Origin: Desulfobacterales bacterium
GTDB lineage: Bacteria; Desulfobacterota; Desulfobacteria; Desulfobacterales; C00003060
Direction of reading: 5' to 3'
NCBI GenBank assembly: GCA_023129535.1
Contig: JAGMBW010000064.1
Span: 1 to 32,993 of the forward strand
Length of the DNA: 32,993 nucleotides
Both the position numbers and the translations under genes were made by a program. The notes beneath the pieces were generated by a model. It worked only from the letters and a program-made list of their open reading frames with translations, did not search any database and had not been told where the DNA came from. Shown piece after piece: positions 7,799 to 16,216 of this stretch (position 1 is its first letter; each line of letters opens with the position of its first letter).

Positions 7799-8674
7799 AT
7801 GAGCTTTAGAGAAGCCCTGGAATCAGGAAAATTTGTGGTGACCGCTGAGGTCGGCCCGGATAAGGGGACCGACATAGAGCATTTATTGAAGGATGCTGAT
7901 ATAGTCAAAAATCGGGTTGATGCTATTAACGTTACTGACCTGCAGAGTTCGGTTATGCGTCTTGGTTCCATGGCAGTCTGTCACTTATTGGTTGACAGAG
8001 GAATAGATCCTATTTTTCAAGTCACTTGCAGAGACCGTAACCGTCTTGCCCTGCAATCGGATTTGCTTAGCGCGTGGGTTCTTGGGGTAAGAAACGTCCT
8101 TGCCTTAACTGGCGATCATCCTACCCTCGGGGATCATCCCCAGGCTAAACCGGTTTTTGACTTAGATTCTGTTACCCTTTTAGAGGTAATCCGTAAGCTG
8201 AATTCCGGATCCGACATGGCAGGAAATGAACTTCGGGGTGCCCCTGAGTTTCTCCCTGGTGCAGTCGTGAATCCCGGAGCTGATAATGAGGCCGCTTTAG
8301 AGCTCCAGATCATGAAGATGGAGAAAAAGATTGAGGCAGGGGCCAGGTTCTTTCAAACCCAGGGGGTGTATGACCTGGATGCCTTTGAAAAATTCATGAA
8401 GCGCATCGAGGGGTTTCATACGAAGGTCCTGGGAGGTATTATCCTGCTCAAATCAGTGGGCATGGCCCGGTACATGAACAGGAATGTTGCAGGTGTCTTT
8501 GTTCCGGAAACCTTGATTCAGGAACTAAAAACAGCCGAGGACAAAGCTCGGGTCAGTATCAATATAGCTGTTCGCCTCATTAAAGGGATGAAAGATCTTT
8601 GCGATGGGGTTCATATTATGGCCCTTGGCTGGGAAAGTAAAATCCCTTCGATCCTGGATGCAGTAAAAGAGTGA
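7799..8674 (+). CDS. metF: Methylenetetrahydrofolate reductase MetF (copy 2)
   Basis: 291 residues, preceded by CAGGGGTG. It carries the same landmarks as copy 1: TAEVGPDKGTD, INVTDLQ, RDRNRLALQSDLLSA, LTGDHP, and QTQGVYD near residue 185. The catalytic barrel looks intact; it is 14 residues shorter than copy 1, and the linker after the first third differs (ELRGAPEF region). It pairs with the metV just upstream, although the repeat array between them may alter relative expression. It acts in the methyl branch on methylene-/methyl-THF. Copy 2 could be the biosynthetic or opposite-direction version of the enzyme; that is inference. Confidence 0.93.
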   Translation: MSFREALESGKFVVTAEVGPDKGTDIEHLLKDADIVKNRVDAINVTDLQSSVMRLGSMAVCHLLVDRGIDPIFQVTCRDRNRLALQSDLLSAWVLGVRNVLALTGDHPTLGDHPQAKPVFDLDSVTLLEVIRKLNSGSDMAGNELRGAPEFLPGAVVNPGADNEAALELQIMKMEKKIEAGARFFQTQGVYDLDAFEKFMKRIEGFHTKVLGGIILLKSVGMARYMNRNVAGVFVPETLIQELKTAEDKARVSINIAVRLIKGMKDLCDGVHIMALGWESKIPSILDAVKE

Positions 8675-8691
8675 TCAGTTTTTCTTGTAAA

Positions 8692-8839
8692 TTCTCAATA
8701 AGTTCGGATTACAGTCATTGCGAGCGAAGCGAAGCAATCCCTTTGATAGCAGTGAGATTGCTTCGTCGTCCGCCTGCGTCGGCCTCCTCGCAATGACACG
8801 AAATAACAGTTTCAGGCAATTGCCCGGACTTATTGAGAA
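8692..8839. mobile_element. MITE/REP-like palindromic element, copy 1
   Basis: Terminal inverted arms TTCTCAATAAGTTCGG (8692-8707) and CCGGACTTATTGAGAA (8824-8839) enclose a second pair of arms: CATTGCGAGCGAAGCGAAGC, and its approximate complement ending CTCCTCGCAATGAC. There is no coding capacity. A second element of the same build lies at 30786-30976. The nested palindromes suggest a non-autonomous mobile repeat; no transposase is present in the window. Confidence 0.65.
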
Positions 8840-8881
8840 GTTACCCAAAAACCAAAGAGGATCAGTGAATGGAGTCTAAAG

Positions 8882-9136
8882 ATGGATCACCATCATCACC
8901 ATGAAAATGAAGAGCCTGGAGCTCACGGACCACTATCAACAAAGGGAAAACTCTCCAAACTGTTGGAATACTGGATTAAACACAATGAAGACCATGTTAG
9001 GACCTACCTTGAATGGTCGAGGCGCGCACGAGAGGAAGTCTCGCAGGAAGTATCTTCTCTTCTGGAGGAGGCAGCACAAATGACAGTATCCATGAACGAA
9101 AAGTTCAAGCAAGCATCAGAAAAGCTTTTTACCTAG
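8882..9136 (+). CDS. Small His-rich helical protein, possible nickel-handling factor
   Basis: 84 residues, preceded by GGAG at a workable distance. The N-terminus reads MDHHHHHENEEPGAH, a likely divalent-metal-binding stretch. The rest is predicted helical and charged, with a YWIKHNEDHVRTYLEW segment near residues 30-45 containing two more His, and an amphipathic C-terminal helix. There is no signal peptide and no Cys. I do not recognise a named family with certainty. It sits just before two cooC genes and CO dehydrogenase. His-run proteins with a metal-storage role (CooJ is a functional analogue, not a clear homologue) are known in CODH maturation, so nickel delivery is the leading guess. 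A general metal chaperone is an alternative. Confidence 0.75.
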   Translation: MDHHHHHENEEPGAHGPLSTKGKLSKLLEYWIKHNEDHVRTYLEWSRRAREEVSQEVSSLLEEAAQMTVSMNEKFKQASEKLFT

Positions 9137-9244
9137 GTTGAGCGGTTCAACGTTCACGGTTCTGGCTGTTTAACCTTTGAACCCCTGGCCCAGACCTGGA
9201 TTTATCAGCTTGTAGCCTATGATAAGCAGGAGCGCCAGGGCGGG

Positions 9245-9265
9245 CTTGAACCTTGAACCTTGAAC
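9245..9265. repeat. Heptamer array (CTTGAAC) x3 in a 215-base gene-free gap
   Basis: Three perfect CTTGAAC units are followed by CGATTACTTT. The 15-base string TGAACCGATTACTTT recurs exactly at 16819-16833, inside the end of the second mvhD. Upstream, GGTTCAACGTTCACGGTTC (about 9147-9165) forms a loose inverted partner. No gene is seen in 9137-9351. Confidence 0.75.
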
Positions 9266-9351
9266 CGATTACTTTCGGAGATACTCGATTCTGGTTTCTG
9301 GATGCTGGAAAGAAAAATTAGAGTGCAGGGACGCGGTAGAAGGATGGCTAT

Positions 9352-10194
9352 ATGAGTACCCTTATTGCCATGGCCGGCAAAGGGGGCACGGGCAAAACCA
9401 CGATTGCAGGTTTTCTGATCAGGTTTCTCCTGAAAATCGGCATCAAGCCAATACTGGCCGTGGATGCGGATCCCAATGCAAATCTGAATGAGGTCCTTGG
9501 AATCAACGTAGAGAGCACCGTTGGTGAGGCGAGAGAGGGGCTTAAGGATGGCGTACCCGCGGGTATGACCAGAGATGTGTACATGGAATATAAACTTCAC
9601 GAGTCCTTGATAGAAAGTGATGGGTATGATCTTATTGTTATGGGGCGCCCGGAAGGAGCTGGTTGTTACTGTCATGCTAACGCCCTGTTGTCCCGGTATA
9701 TGGAGCAGTTGTGCGCAAATTATCAGGCCGTAGTTATGGACAACGAGGCAGGCATGGAGCATATTAGTCGCCTGGTAGTGCGTCGCGCTGATCTTTTGTT
9801 GATTGTGTCTGACCCCACGCAGCGGGGGATACTTGCAGCCAGGCGTATTCGTGACCTTACCCGGGAACTTAAGGTCGATGTCAAGAAAGACTACCTGATT
9901 ATAAACCGAGTCAACGGCGAGTTGGCGCCAGCAGTCAAGAATGCGGTCGATGCCGCAGGATTGAATCTGGCCGGATGTATCCCGGAAGACAAGTTAATTC
10001 TGGATTATGACGAGGATGGGCAACCCACAGCGCTATTGCCAGACAATGCCAGTTCGGTTCAGGCTTTGTATGGCATTTTTGAGAGCATACTATCTGTCAG
10101 AGACTTGGAAACTGAAAAAATCCCCCCTAGCCCCCCTTTCTCAAAGGGGGGGAACAATATAAAGTCCCCCTTTGTAAAGGGGGGAACAATATAA
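9352..10194 (+). CDS. cooC: CooC-type nickel-insertion ATPase for CODH/ACS (copy 1)
   Basis: 280 residues, with AAGGA upstream of the ATG. CooC is a MinD/ParA-like dimeric P-loop ATPase that loads nickel into CO dehydrogenase or acetyl-CoA synthase. The deviant Walker A GKGGTGKTT is at residues 9-17, a VDADPN motif at 37-42, and the nickel-binding CXC as Cys105-Tyr-Cys107 in GAGCYCHAN. The last 25 or so residues (PPSPPFSKGG...) are encoded by a G/C-run palindromic repeat (10117-10230), so the natural C-terminus was probably replaced when the repeat arrived. The core ends near residue 255, within normal family length. It lies upstream of a second cooC and cooS. Confidence 0.93.
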   Translation: MSTLIAMAGKGGTGKTTIAGFLIRFLLKIGIKPILAVDADPNANLNEVLGINVESTVGEAREGLKDGVPAGMTRDVYMEYKLHESLIESDGYDLIVMGRPEGAGCYCHANALLSRYMEQLCANYQAVVMDNEAGMEHISRLVVRRADLLLIVSDPTQRGILAARRIRDLTRELKVDVKKDYLIINRVNGELAPAVKNAVDAAGLNLAGCIPEDKLILDYDEDGQPTALLPDNASSVQALYGIFESILSVRDLETEKIPPSPPFSKGGNNIKSPFVKGGTI

Positions 10195-10230
10195 AGTCCC
10201 CCTTTGTAAAGGGGGATTTAGGGGGATTTT
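10117..10230. repeat. CCCCCTTT...AAAGGGGG palindromic repeat, partly coding
   Basis: Alternating CCCCCTTT and AAAGGGGG blocks include a direct duplication of GGGGGAACAATATAAAGTCC. Each pair can fold into a strong hairpin, the last being CCCCCTTTGTAAAGGGGG followed by ATTTAGGGGGATTTT. The repeat overlaps the 3' end of cooC copy 1 and reaches towards cooC copy 2. A related repeat lies at 31099-31180. It may act as a transcription attenuator, but this is not shown. Confidence 0.75.
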
Positions 10231-10309
10231 AAAAGGTGCTAATGACCTTGACGAGAGAGTTTCCAAATTTCTGATCTATGGCTATCAGGGGCACCCAGAA
10301 AGAGGCGGC

Positions 10310-11161
10310 GTGAGTGTAGTTAATATGGGGATCAAAAAAGAGGCTCCAAAGAGTGGATTTCGGCTTGCAGTAGCCGGCAAGGGAGGTGCAGGAAAGACTA
10401 CCCTTGTCGCTTTGCTGGCAGAGCTTTTCGCAAGAAATGGCTATCATGTGCTGGCAACTGATGAGGATCCTCAGATGAATCTGGCTTTGAGTCTTGGGGT
10501 CTCCTTTGAGGAGGCTGAACAGATTGTCCCCTTGAGTCAGAACAATGCCTATATTGAGGAAAAGACAGGGGCAAGCCCCGGTTCGGGTTGGGGAGGTTTT
10601 TTGCGCCTTAACCCGGACGTTAGTGATGTGGTGGAACGTTTTGGATTGCGGATAAAACCGAATCTATACCTTGTTGCCATGGGGTCGGTTGAGCAGGCGG
10701 ATACAGGATGTCTGTGCCCGCAAAACAATCTGCTAAAGGCAGTGCTCCGGCATATTGTTCTGAAATCCGATGATATCATTCTAACAGATACTCAGGCCGG
10801 TCCAGAGCACTTTGGACGTGGTTTGCTTAAAGACTTTTCCCTCCTGCTGGTCGTGGCAGAACCAACTGCAGCAGCCCTTCAGGTGGCAAAGAAATCGGTG
10901 GTACTGGCAAAGCAATTGAGGATTGCACACCAAAAACTGGTGGTAAATAAGGTGCAAGAAAGAAAGGATCAACTCAAGGCAGAAGCCCTGATGGAGCATT
11001 TTGGCAGTGAATGGCCCTCCACCTATTTTCTACCGTATGCCCCGGATCTGCTTGCCATAGAACCGCAAGTAGCCTCCGTTCTTACCAAAAATAGCAGATT
11101 CGCCAGGGCTGTTCAGGGACTTTTCAAAGATGTTGAAGCACTGATTCCCTTAGGCGAGTAA
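10310..11161 (+). CDS. cooC: CooC-type nickel-insertion ATPase for CODH/ACS (copy 2)
   Basis: 283 residues from GTG 10310, chosen because AGAGG ends 4 bases before it, while the ATG at 10325 has no site at a usable distance. Walker A GKGGAGKTT spans residues 23-31, an ATDEDPQ motif follows at 49-55, and the CXC is Cys134-Leu-Cys136 in DTGCLCPQNN. It has an insertion around residues 75-105 that copy 1 lacks. The switch region has DTQAGPEHFGRG where copy 1 has DNEAGMEHISRL. The two proteins are diverged and probably serve different targets, for instance the C-cluster of CooS and the A-cluster of AcsB. It precedes cooS by 19 bases. Confidence 0.92.
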   Translation: MSVVNMGIKKEAPKSGFRLAVAGKGGAGKTTLVALLAELFARNGYHVLATDEDPQMNLALSLGVSFEEAEQIVPLSQNNAYIEEKTGASPGSGWGGFLRLNPDVSDVVERFGLRIKPNLYLVAMGSVEQADTGCLCPQNNLLKAVLRHIVLKSDDIILTDTQAGPEHFGRGLLKDFSLLLVVAEPTAAALQVAKKSVVLAKQLRIAHQKLVVNKVQERKDQLKAEALMEHFGSEWPSTYFLPYAPDLLAIEPQVASVLTKNSRFARAVQGLFKDVEALIPLGE

Positions 11162-11180
11162 CAAGACAAATGGAGGTTCC

Positions 11181-13136
11181 ATGACCGAGCGAAAAAGAAA
11201 GCCACTTTTTGCAGCAGGTTGCCCAGGAATTGATTGTGAAGGGAGTATGCAGGTGGCAAAGGAAGCCGCCAAAAAGGGCGTGGTCACTTACATGCAGCGG
11301 ATGGAACAGAAGGTGATCCAGCCATGCCTTTTCGGCAAGGGCGGCACGTGCTGCCGTATCTGTTCCTTTGGCCCCTGCATGATGATCGAAGATGTTCCTG
11401 AATCGATCGGCATTTGCGGCGCAACTCCTTCGACGGTAGCCGCGCGCAATTTTTGCCGGATGATAGCAGGAGGCGCTTCTGCCCATATGGATCATGGGCT
11501 TGAAACAGCCTTTGGGTTTATAGCTGCGGCAAAAGGTGAATCCGATTACGCGATCAGGGACGAAAAAAAGCTTCTTTCTATGGCTAACATTTTTGAGATC
11601 AAGACCGAAGGTCGCGCAATAAAAGATATCGCCATAGAACTGGGAGAAAAGGCCCTGGCCGAGTTCGGGAAACAGACAGGGGGTCTCTACTCCGTGCGAC
11701 GTGCTCCCATAAAAAGGCAGGAGGTCTGGAAAAAAAGAGGTGTCTTGCCTAGGGGTATCGAGCGAGAGGTCATGGAGATAATGCACCGCACCCATATGGG
11801 TACTGATCAGGACTATAAGAATCTTATCCTTCAGGGGACACGCCTTGCTATTGCGGACGGCTGGGGGGCCTCCATGATCTCCACTGAATTGCAGGACATT
11901 ATGTTCGGGACACCCGTTCCGATCAGGGCAGTAGTCAATCTTGGCACACTTGATGAAGAGAAGGTAAACATTGTGGTACACGGCCATGAGCCGATCCTTT
12001 CAGAAGCGATGGCCATGGTATGCCAGGAGCCCGAAATGCTAAGAGCAGCAAAAGAGGCGGGGGCTCCCGGGATAAACCTGGTCGGCGTCTGTTGCACAGG
12101 CATCGAGGTCCTTATGCGCCACGGTATCCCGGTTGCGGGAAGTTTTATCCAGCAGGAGATCGTGATCGCTACAGGGGCTGTTGAGGCGATGGTGGTCGAT
12201 ATCCAGTGCATCATGCAGTCTGTGGCGGTTGTAGGCGATTGTTTTCACACAGAAATCATTACTACCTCTCCGCGGGCAAAGATACCTGGGGCAACTCACA
12301 TTGAATTTGACCACCACCACGCCCTGGAGATAGCAAGAAAGATCGTCAGGCGTGCTATTGACAGATACCCAAAAAGAAAACGGGTGAACATCCCTAAGCA
12401 CAAGATGGATGTTGTGGCGGGGTTCAGTCATGAAACCATTAATCATATCTTAGGGGGAACATTCAGAGCTTCCTATCGGCCTCTAAACGACAACATAATC
12501 AATGGCCGCATCCGGGGCGTTGGGGCTGTTGTTGGCTGCGATAGCGCCCATGTACTTTCCGGTTACGTGCACACGACAGTGGCAAAAGAGCTGATAGCAA
12601 ACAATGTCCTTGTCCTGGTCACAGGTTGTGCAGCGACTGCCTGCGGTCGGGAAGGCCTGCTGAGACCCGAGGCGGCCGAACTGGCAGGGCCGGGTTTAAG
12701 AGAGGTGTGCGAGACAGTGGGTATGCCGCCTGTTCTTCATATGGGCTCGTGCGTGGATAACAGCCGTATCCTCATGGCCGCGACTGAGATTGTGCGTGAG
12801 GGGGGGCTCGGGGATGATATCAGCGAGATACCGGCCGCAGGTTGCGCAGCAGAGTGGATGAGTGAAAAGGCAATATCGATCGGTCACTACTTTGTAGCGA
12901 GCGGCTGCTTTGTAGTATTCGGGAGGACCTTCCCAACCACTGGGAGCAAGGTGTTGACCGATTACTTGTTCAAAGAGCTGGAGGAGCTATACGGCGGTAT
13001 GTGGGCGGTTGAGGAAGATCCAAAAGAGATGGCACAGATGATGATACGACATATTGATAAAAAACGAGAGGCTCTCGGGATTCACGAAGAGAAGAAAAGA
13101 ATCCTCATTGACATGGCCATGAGGCGGGAATTGTAA
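11181..13136 (+). CDS. acsA: Ni-Fe carbon monoxide dehydrogenase catalytic subunit
   Basis: 651 residues, TGGAGG upstream. It interconverts CO and CO2 and, with AcsB, forms the CODH/ACS complex. Near the N-terminus are Cys49 and Cys57 (D cluster between subunits) and Cys58, Cys61, Cys66 and Cys79 (B cluster), in [19 protein letters not shown]-cluster ligands are visible in [30 protein letters not shown] and MGSCVDN. Length and motif order are normal for the bacterial monofunctional type. The symbol cooS would be equally valid. It follows cooC copy 2 and is followed after 2 bases by hdrA-Sec, so a shared transcript and a direct electron link to HdrA are likely. No odd residues are noticed. Confidence 0.96.
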   Translation: MTERKRKPLFAAGCPGIDCEGSMQVAKEAAKKGVVTYMQRMEQKVIQPCLFGKGGTCCRICSFGPCMMIEDVPESIGICGATPSTVAARNFCRMIAGGASAHMDHGLETAFGFIAAAKGESDYAIRDEKKLLSMANIFEIKTEGRAIKDIAIELGEKALAEFGKQTGGLYSVRRAPIKRQEVWKKRGVLPRGIEREVMEIMHRTHMGTDQDYKNLILQGTRLAIADGWGASMISTELQDIMFGTPVPIRAVVNLGTLDEEKVNIVVHGHEPILSEAMAMVCQEPEMLRAAKEAGAPGINLVGVCCTGIEVLMRHGIPVAGSFIQQEIVIATGAVEAMVVDIQCIMQSVAVVGDCFHTEIITTSPRAKIPGATHIEFDHHHALEIARKIVRRAIDRYPKRKRVNIPKHKMDVVAGFSHETINHILGGTFRASYRPLNDNIINGRIRGVGAVVGCDSAHVLSGYVHTTVAKELIANNVLVLVTGCAATACGREGLLRPEAAELAGPGLREVCETVGMPPVLHMGSCVDNSRILMAATEIVREGGLGDDISEIPAAGCAAEWMSEKAISIGHYFVASGCFVVFGRTFPTTGSKVLTDYLFKELEELYGGMWAVEEDPKEMAQMMIRHIDKKREALGIHEEKKRILIDMAMRREL

Positions 13137-13138
13137 GT

Positions 13139-16100
13139 ATGGAAAAGACCAAATCAGGATCTGTGATGGTTGTCGGTGGGGGTATTGCCGGTATCCAGGC
13201 ATCCCTTGATCTGGCCGGTTTGGGTTATTATGTGTACCTCATAGAAAAGGGGGGTTCTATTGGTGGGGCGATGGCTGGACTCGATAAGACTTTCCCTACC
13301 AACGATTGCGCCATCTGAATCCTATCACCCAAGTTGGTTGAGACCGGTCGGTCTCCGAACATAAGGATCATAACAAAAGCTGAACTGATGTCACTTGAAG
13401 GCGAGGCGGGCAACTTCACTGCAAGGGTGCGCCGACAGCCCCGCTACATTAACGCCGATCTTTGTACCGCCTGCGGTACGTGTGCCACGTACTGTCCTGT
13501 TATCATCAACGACGCTTTCAACCAGGATCTGAGCACCACTAAGAATCCCCACAGGGATTATGTCCAGGCAGTTCCTGCAAGTTTTTACATCGATCCTGCG
13601 TGTTGCCTCTTTCTTAACTACCAGACATGTCAGATATGCGTATCGACATGTCAGGCCAGGGCGATCAATTTCTACGAAGAGGAAGAAGTGCTCGATCTTG
13701 AAGTGGGTGCGGTGATACTTGCCCCGGGGTTTGGTCGTATCAGCGAGGATGTCCTGTCAAAATACGGTTATGGGCATTTCCCTGATATAGTCACCAGTAT
13801 CGAATTCGAGCGCCTGACATCGGCCTCGGGTCCGAGTATAGGCAAGATCATCAGGCCCTCGGACGGAGAGCATCCCAAACGGATTGCCTTTCTCCAGTGC
13901 GTGGGAGCAAGAGATGTCTCGTGCGGGAACGGATACTGTTCCTCGGTTTGCTGCATGTATGCCGTCAAGGAAGCGACAGTGGCAAAGGAGCATGATCCGA
14001 ATCTTGAGATTACAATATTTTATATCGATATGCGGACCCAGGGGAAGGGGTTCGATGCTGCCAGGCTCCGGGCCAAAGAAAAGGGAATCCGGTTTGTTCG
14101 GTGCCGGGTTTCAGATGTTTTAGAAAATGGCAAGTTACTTGAGATCCCGTATGTGGATGAGACGGGGAGGCGTTTCAGGGAAAAGTTCGACATGGTAGTG
14201 CTCGCCGAGGGCCTTGAGTCGCCTGAGGATGCCAGACCCCTTGCCAGGGCTGCCGGGATAGACCTGAACCATTACGATTTCTGTAGCACCCGACCATTTT
14301 TCCCTCTCAAAACTACCCGTCCTGGCGTATTTGTAGCCGGCGCCTTCCAGGGGCCAAAGGATGTTCCAGAGAGCGTAACGGATGCCAGTGGTGCGGCTGC
14401 ACTTGCCGCAGAGTGCCTGAAGGATGTGCGCCACACTTGTGTGGTAGAGAAAAGTTATCCGGCCGAGATAAAGATAGAACAAAAGCCACGCATTGGCGTA
14501 TTTGTCTGCTCATGCGGGACCAATATCGGCGGTGTGGTCGATGTTAAGGCCGTGGCCGACTATGCGGCAAAGTTAGACGATGTTGTCTTTACAGACACAA
14601 ATCTTTTTAGCTGCGCGCAGAACACTCAGGAGGAGATTGCCGAAAAGATCGAGGAAAACCGCTTGAACCGTGTGGTGGTGGCGGCCTGTACCCCTCGCAC
14701 CCATGAACCCCTGTTTCAAGAGACCCTGAGAAATGCCGGTCTCAACCGTTGTTTGTTTGAGATGGCCAATATCAGGGACCATTGTTCATGGGTTCACGCC
14801 ACGGTGCCTGAAGAAGCTACTGAGAAGGCGAGGGATCTGGTCAGGATGGCTGTGGCAAAAGCAAGTGAACTTCGGCCTCTGCCGGAGCAGCGTCTTCCAG
14901 TAATACCAAAGGCCCTGGTGATTGGAGGCGGAATGGCGGGGATGACGTCCGCTTTGAGTATTGCCGAGCAAGGATTTGAGTCCTTTTTGGTAGAGAAATC
15001 AACAGAGCTTGGAGGAAACTTAAGGCATATCCGGATTACGCTTTCAGGGGATGATCCGAGGCAGATTCTTGAGGATATAGAGGCAAAGGTAATGTCCAAT
15101 CCGCTTATACATGTTTACAGGGAAGCCGTTGTTGAAAGCGTTTCCGGTTATGTGGGTAATTTTGCGACCTTAATCCGCACACATGAGAAGTCCGAGACCC
15201 TGGAGCACGGGGTGATCGTTGTGGCCACGGGAGGAACCCAGTACGAGCCGAAACAGTATCTGTACGGAAAGTCACCACAGGTGGTTACCCAGCGCGAATT
15301 GGAAGAGAAACTGACCAGACCTGATGAGATCGAGAAGATAAACGAGATCGTTATGATCCAGTGTGTCGGTTCCCGGGGAGAGGATCTTCCCTATTGCAGC
15401 AAGGTGTGCTGTGGGCAGGCGGTAAAAAATGCCTTAAGGATACTCGAGTTAAAACCTGATGTTAGGATATTTGTCTTTTACCGTGACATGCGCACGTACG
15501 GATTTATGGAGGACTACTATCGATCAGTCAGGAAAAAGGGCGCGATCTTTGTACATTATGAAAAGGACCACCCCCCAGAAGTGAGCATGGAACAGGGGAG
15601 GATCAGGGTTGCATTTTTAGAGGGTATCTTAGGGGGAAAGGTGGTTCTTGAACCTGATCTTTTGGTCCTTAGTGTCGGTATCGTTCCGGCTCAGGTTGAG
15701 GAGTTGTCAAGGACCCTCAAGATCCCACTTACGGGGGATGGGTTTTTTCTGGAAGCCCATCCAAAGCTCAGGCCGGTTGAGTTTTCAGTGGAGGGTATCT
15801 ATGTTTGCGGCCTGGCCCATGGGCCAAAGCCGATCTTTGAATCGCTTGCCCAGGCCGGGGCTGCTGCCGGCAAGGCATGCATTCCCCTGGCCAGAGGGTA
15901 TGTGACGGCCGAGCCTATTGTCTCTTCGGTTGATACCGACAGGTGTATCGGATGCGGAATCTGTGAGAGTCTTTGCCCGTACTCAGCCATAAGGATGATA
16001 AAGGTCGGCAAGAAGAAAAAGGCCGAAACAATCTCGGCTTCATGCAAGGGTTGCGGGATATGCGCTTCCCATTGTCCTACGTTGTCAATATCTATGGCCG

Positions 16101-16156
16101 GGTTTACCAACGAACAGATGACGGCCCAGATAAGGGCGTTTGGGGAAGGTCATTAG
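13139..16156 (+). CDS. hdrA: HdrA-like selenoprotein, internally duplicated
   Basis: 1005 residues if the in-frame TGA at 13316-13318 is read as selenocysteine (residue 60). The ORF track begins only after it (13334), yet the 59 codons upstream encode a perfect HdrA N-terminus: FAD motif [12 protein letters not shown], then [15 protein letters not shown], where Cys homologues read NDC-x-x-C-I-L-S. A SECIS-like hairpin follows. Ferredoxin motifs lie at Cys109-119 ([11 protein letters not shown]), then CQICVSTC, and two more near the C-terminus ([24 protein letters not shown]). The CSSVCCMYA block recurs as CSKVCCGQA in a second half that starts around the IGVFVCSCG segment, so the protein is a tandem of two HdrA-like halves; only the first keeps the NDC-xU motif. 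It starts 2 bases after cooS and precedes Sec-mvhD. Role: electron distribution or bifurcation between CODH and other carriers, inferred from position. Confidence 0.92.
13337..13360 (+). promoter_or_regulatory. bSECIS-like hairpin for hdrA Sec60
   Basis: The RNA can form GUU-GAGACC, loop GGUC, GGUCUC-(CG)-AAC, with the loop 27 bases after the UGA. Bacterial SECIS elements lie directly downstream of the UGA within the gene and carry a G/GU-containing apical loop bound by SelB, as in E. coli fdhF. Both the spacing and the loop fit. Confidence 0.7.
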
Positions 16157-16157
16157 G

Positions 16158-16216
16158 AAATGACGAGTGACAAATGACAAATGACAGCGAACAAAGTGAG
16201 CAAAATGACAAATGAC
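16158..16216. repeat. AAATGAC heptamer array spanning the mvhD start
   Basis: Units AAATGAC, GAGTGAC, AAATGAC, AAATGAC, AGCGAAC, AAAGTGA run in strict 7-base register, followed by two more AAATGAC units at 16203-16216. The array starts just after the hdrA stop and contains the probable ATG of Sec-mvhD (16205). Confidence 0.8.

Noticed and set aside
9217-9762. 181-aa minus-strand ORF over the start of cooC
   Set aside because: It is antisense to a well-supported gene and to repeats; no family features.
13334-16156. hdrA starting at 13334, with an upstream pseudogene fragment
   Set aside because: The 59 codons before the TGA encode a perfect HdrA N-terminus in the same frame and a SECIS-like hairpin follows, so selenocysteine read-through explains it better than a broken gene.
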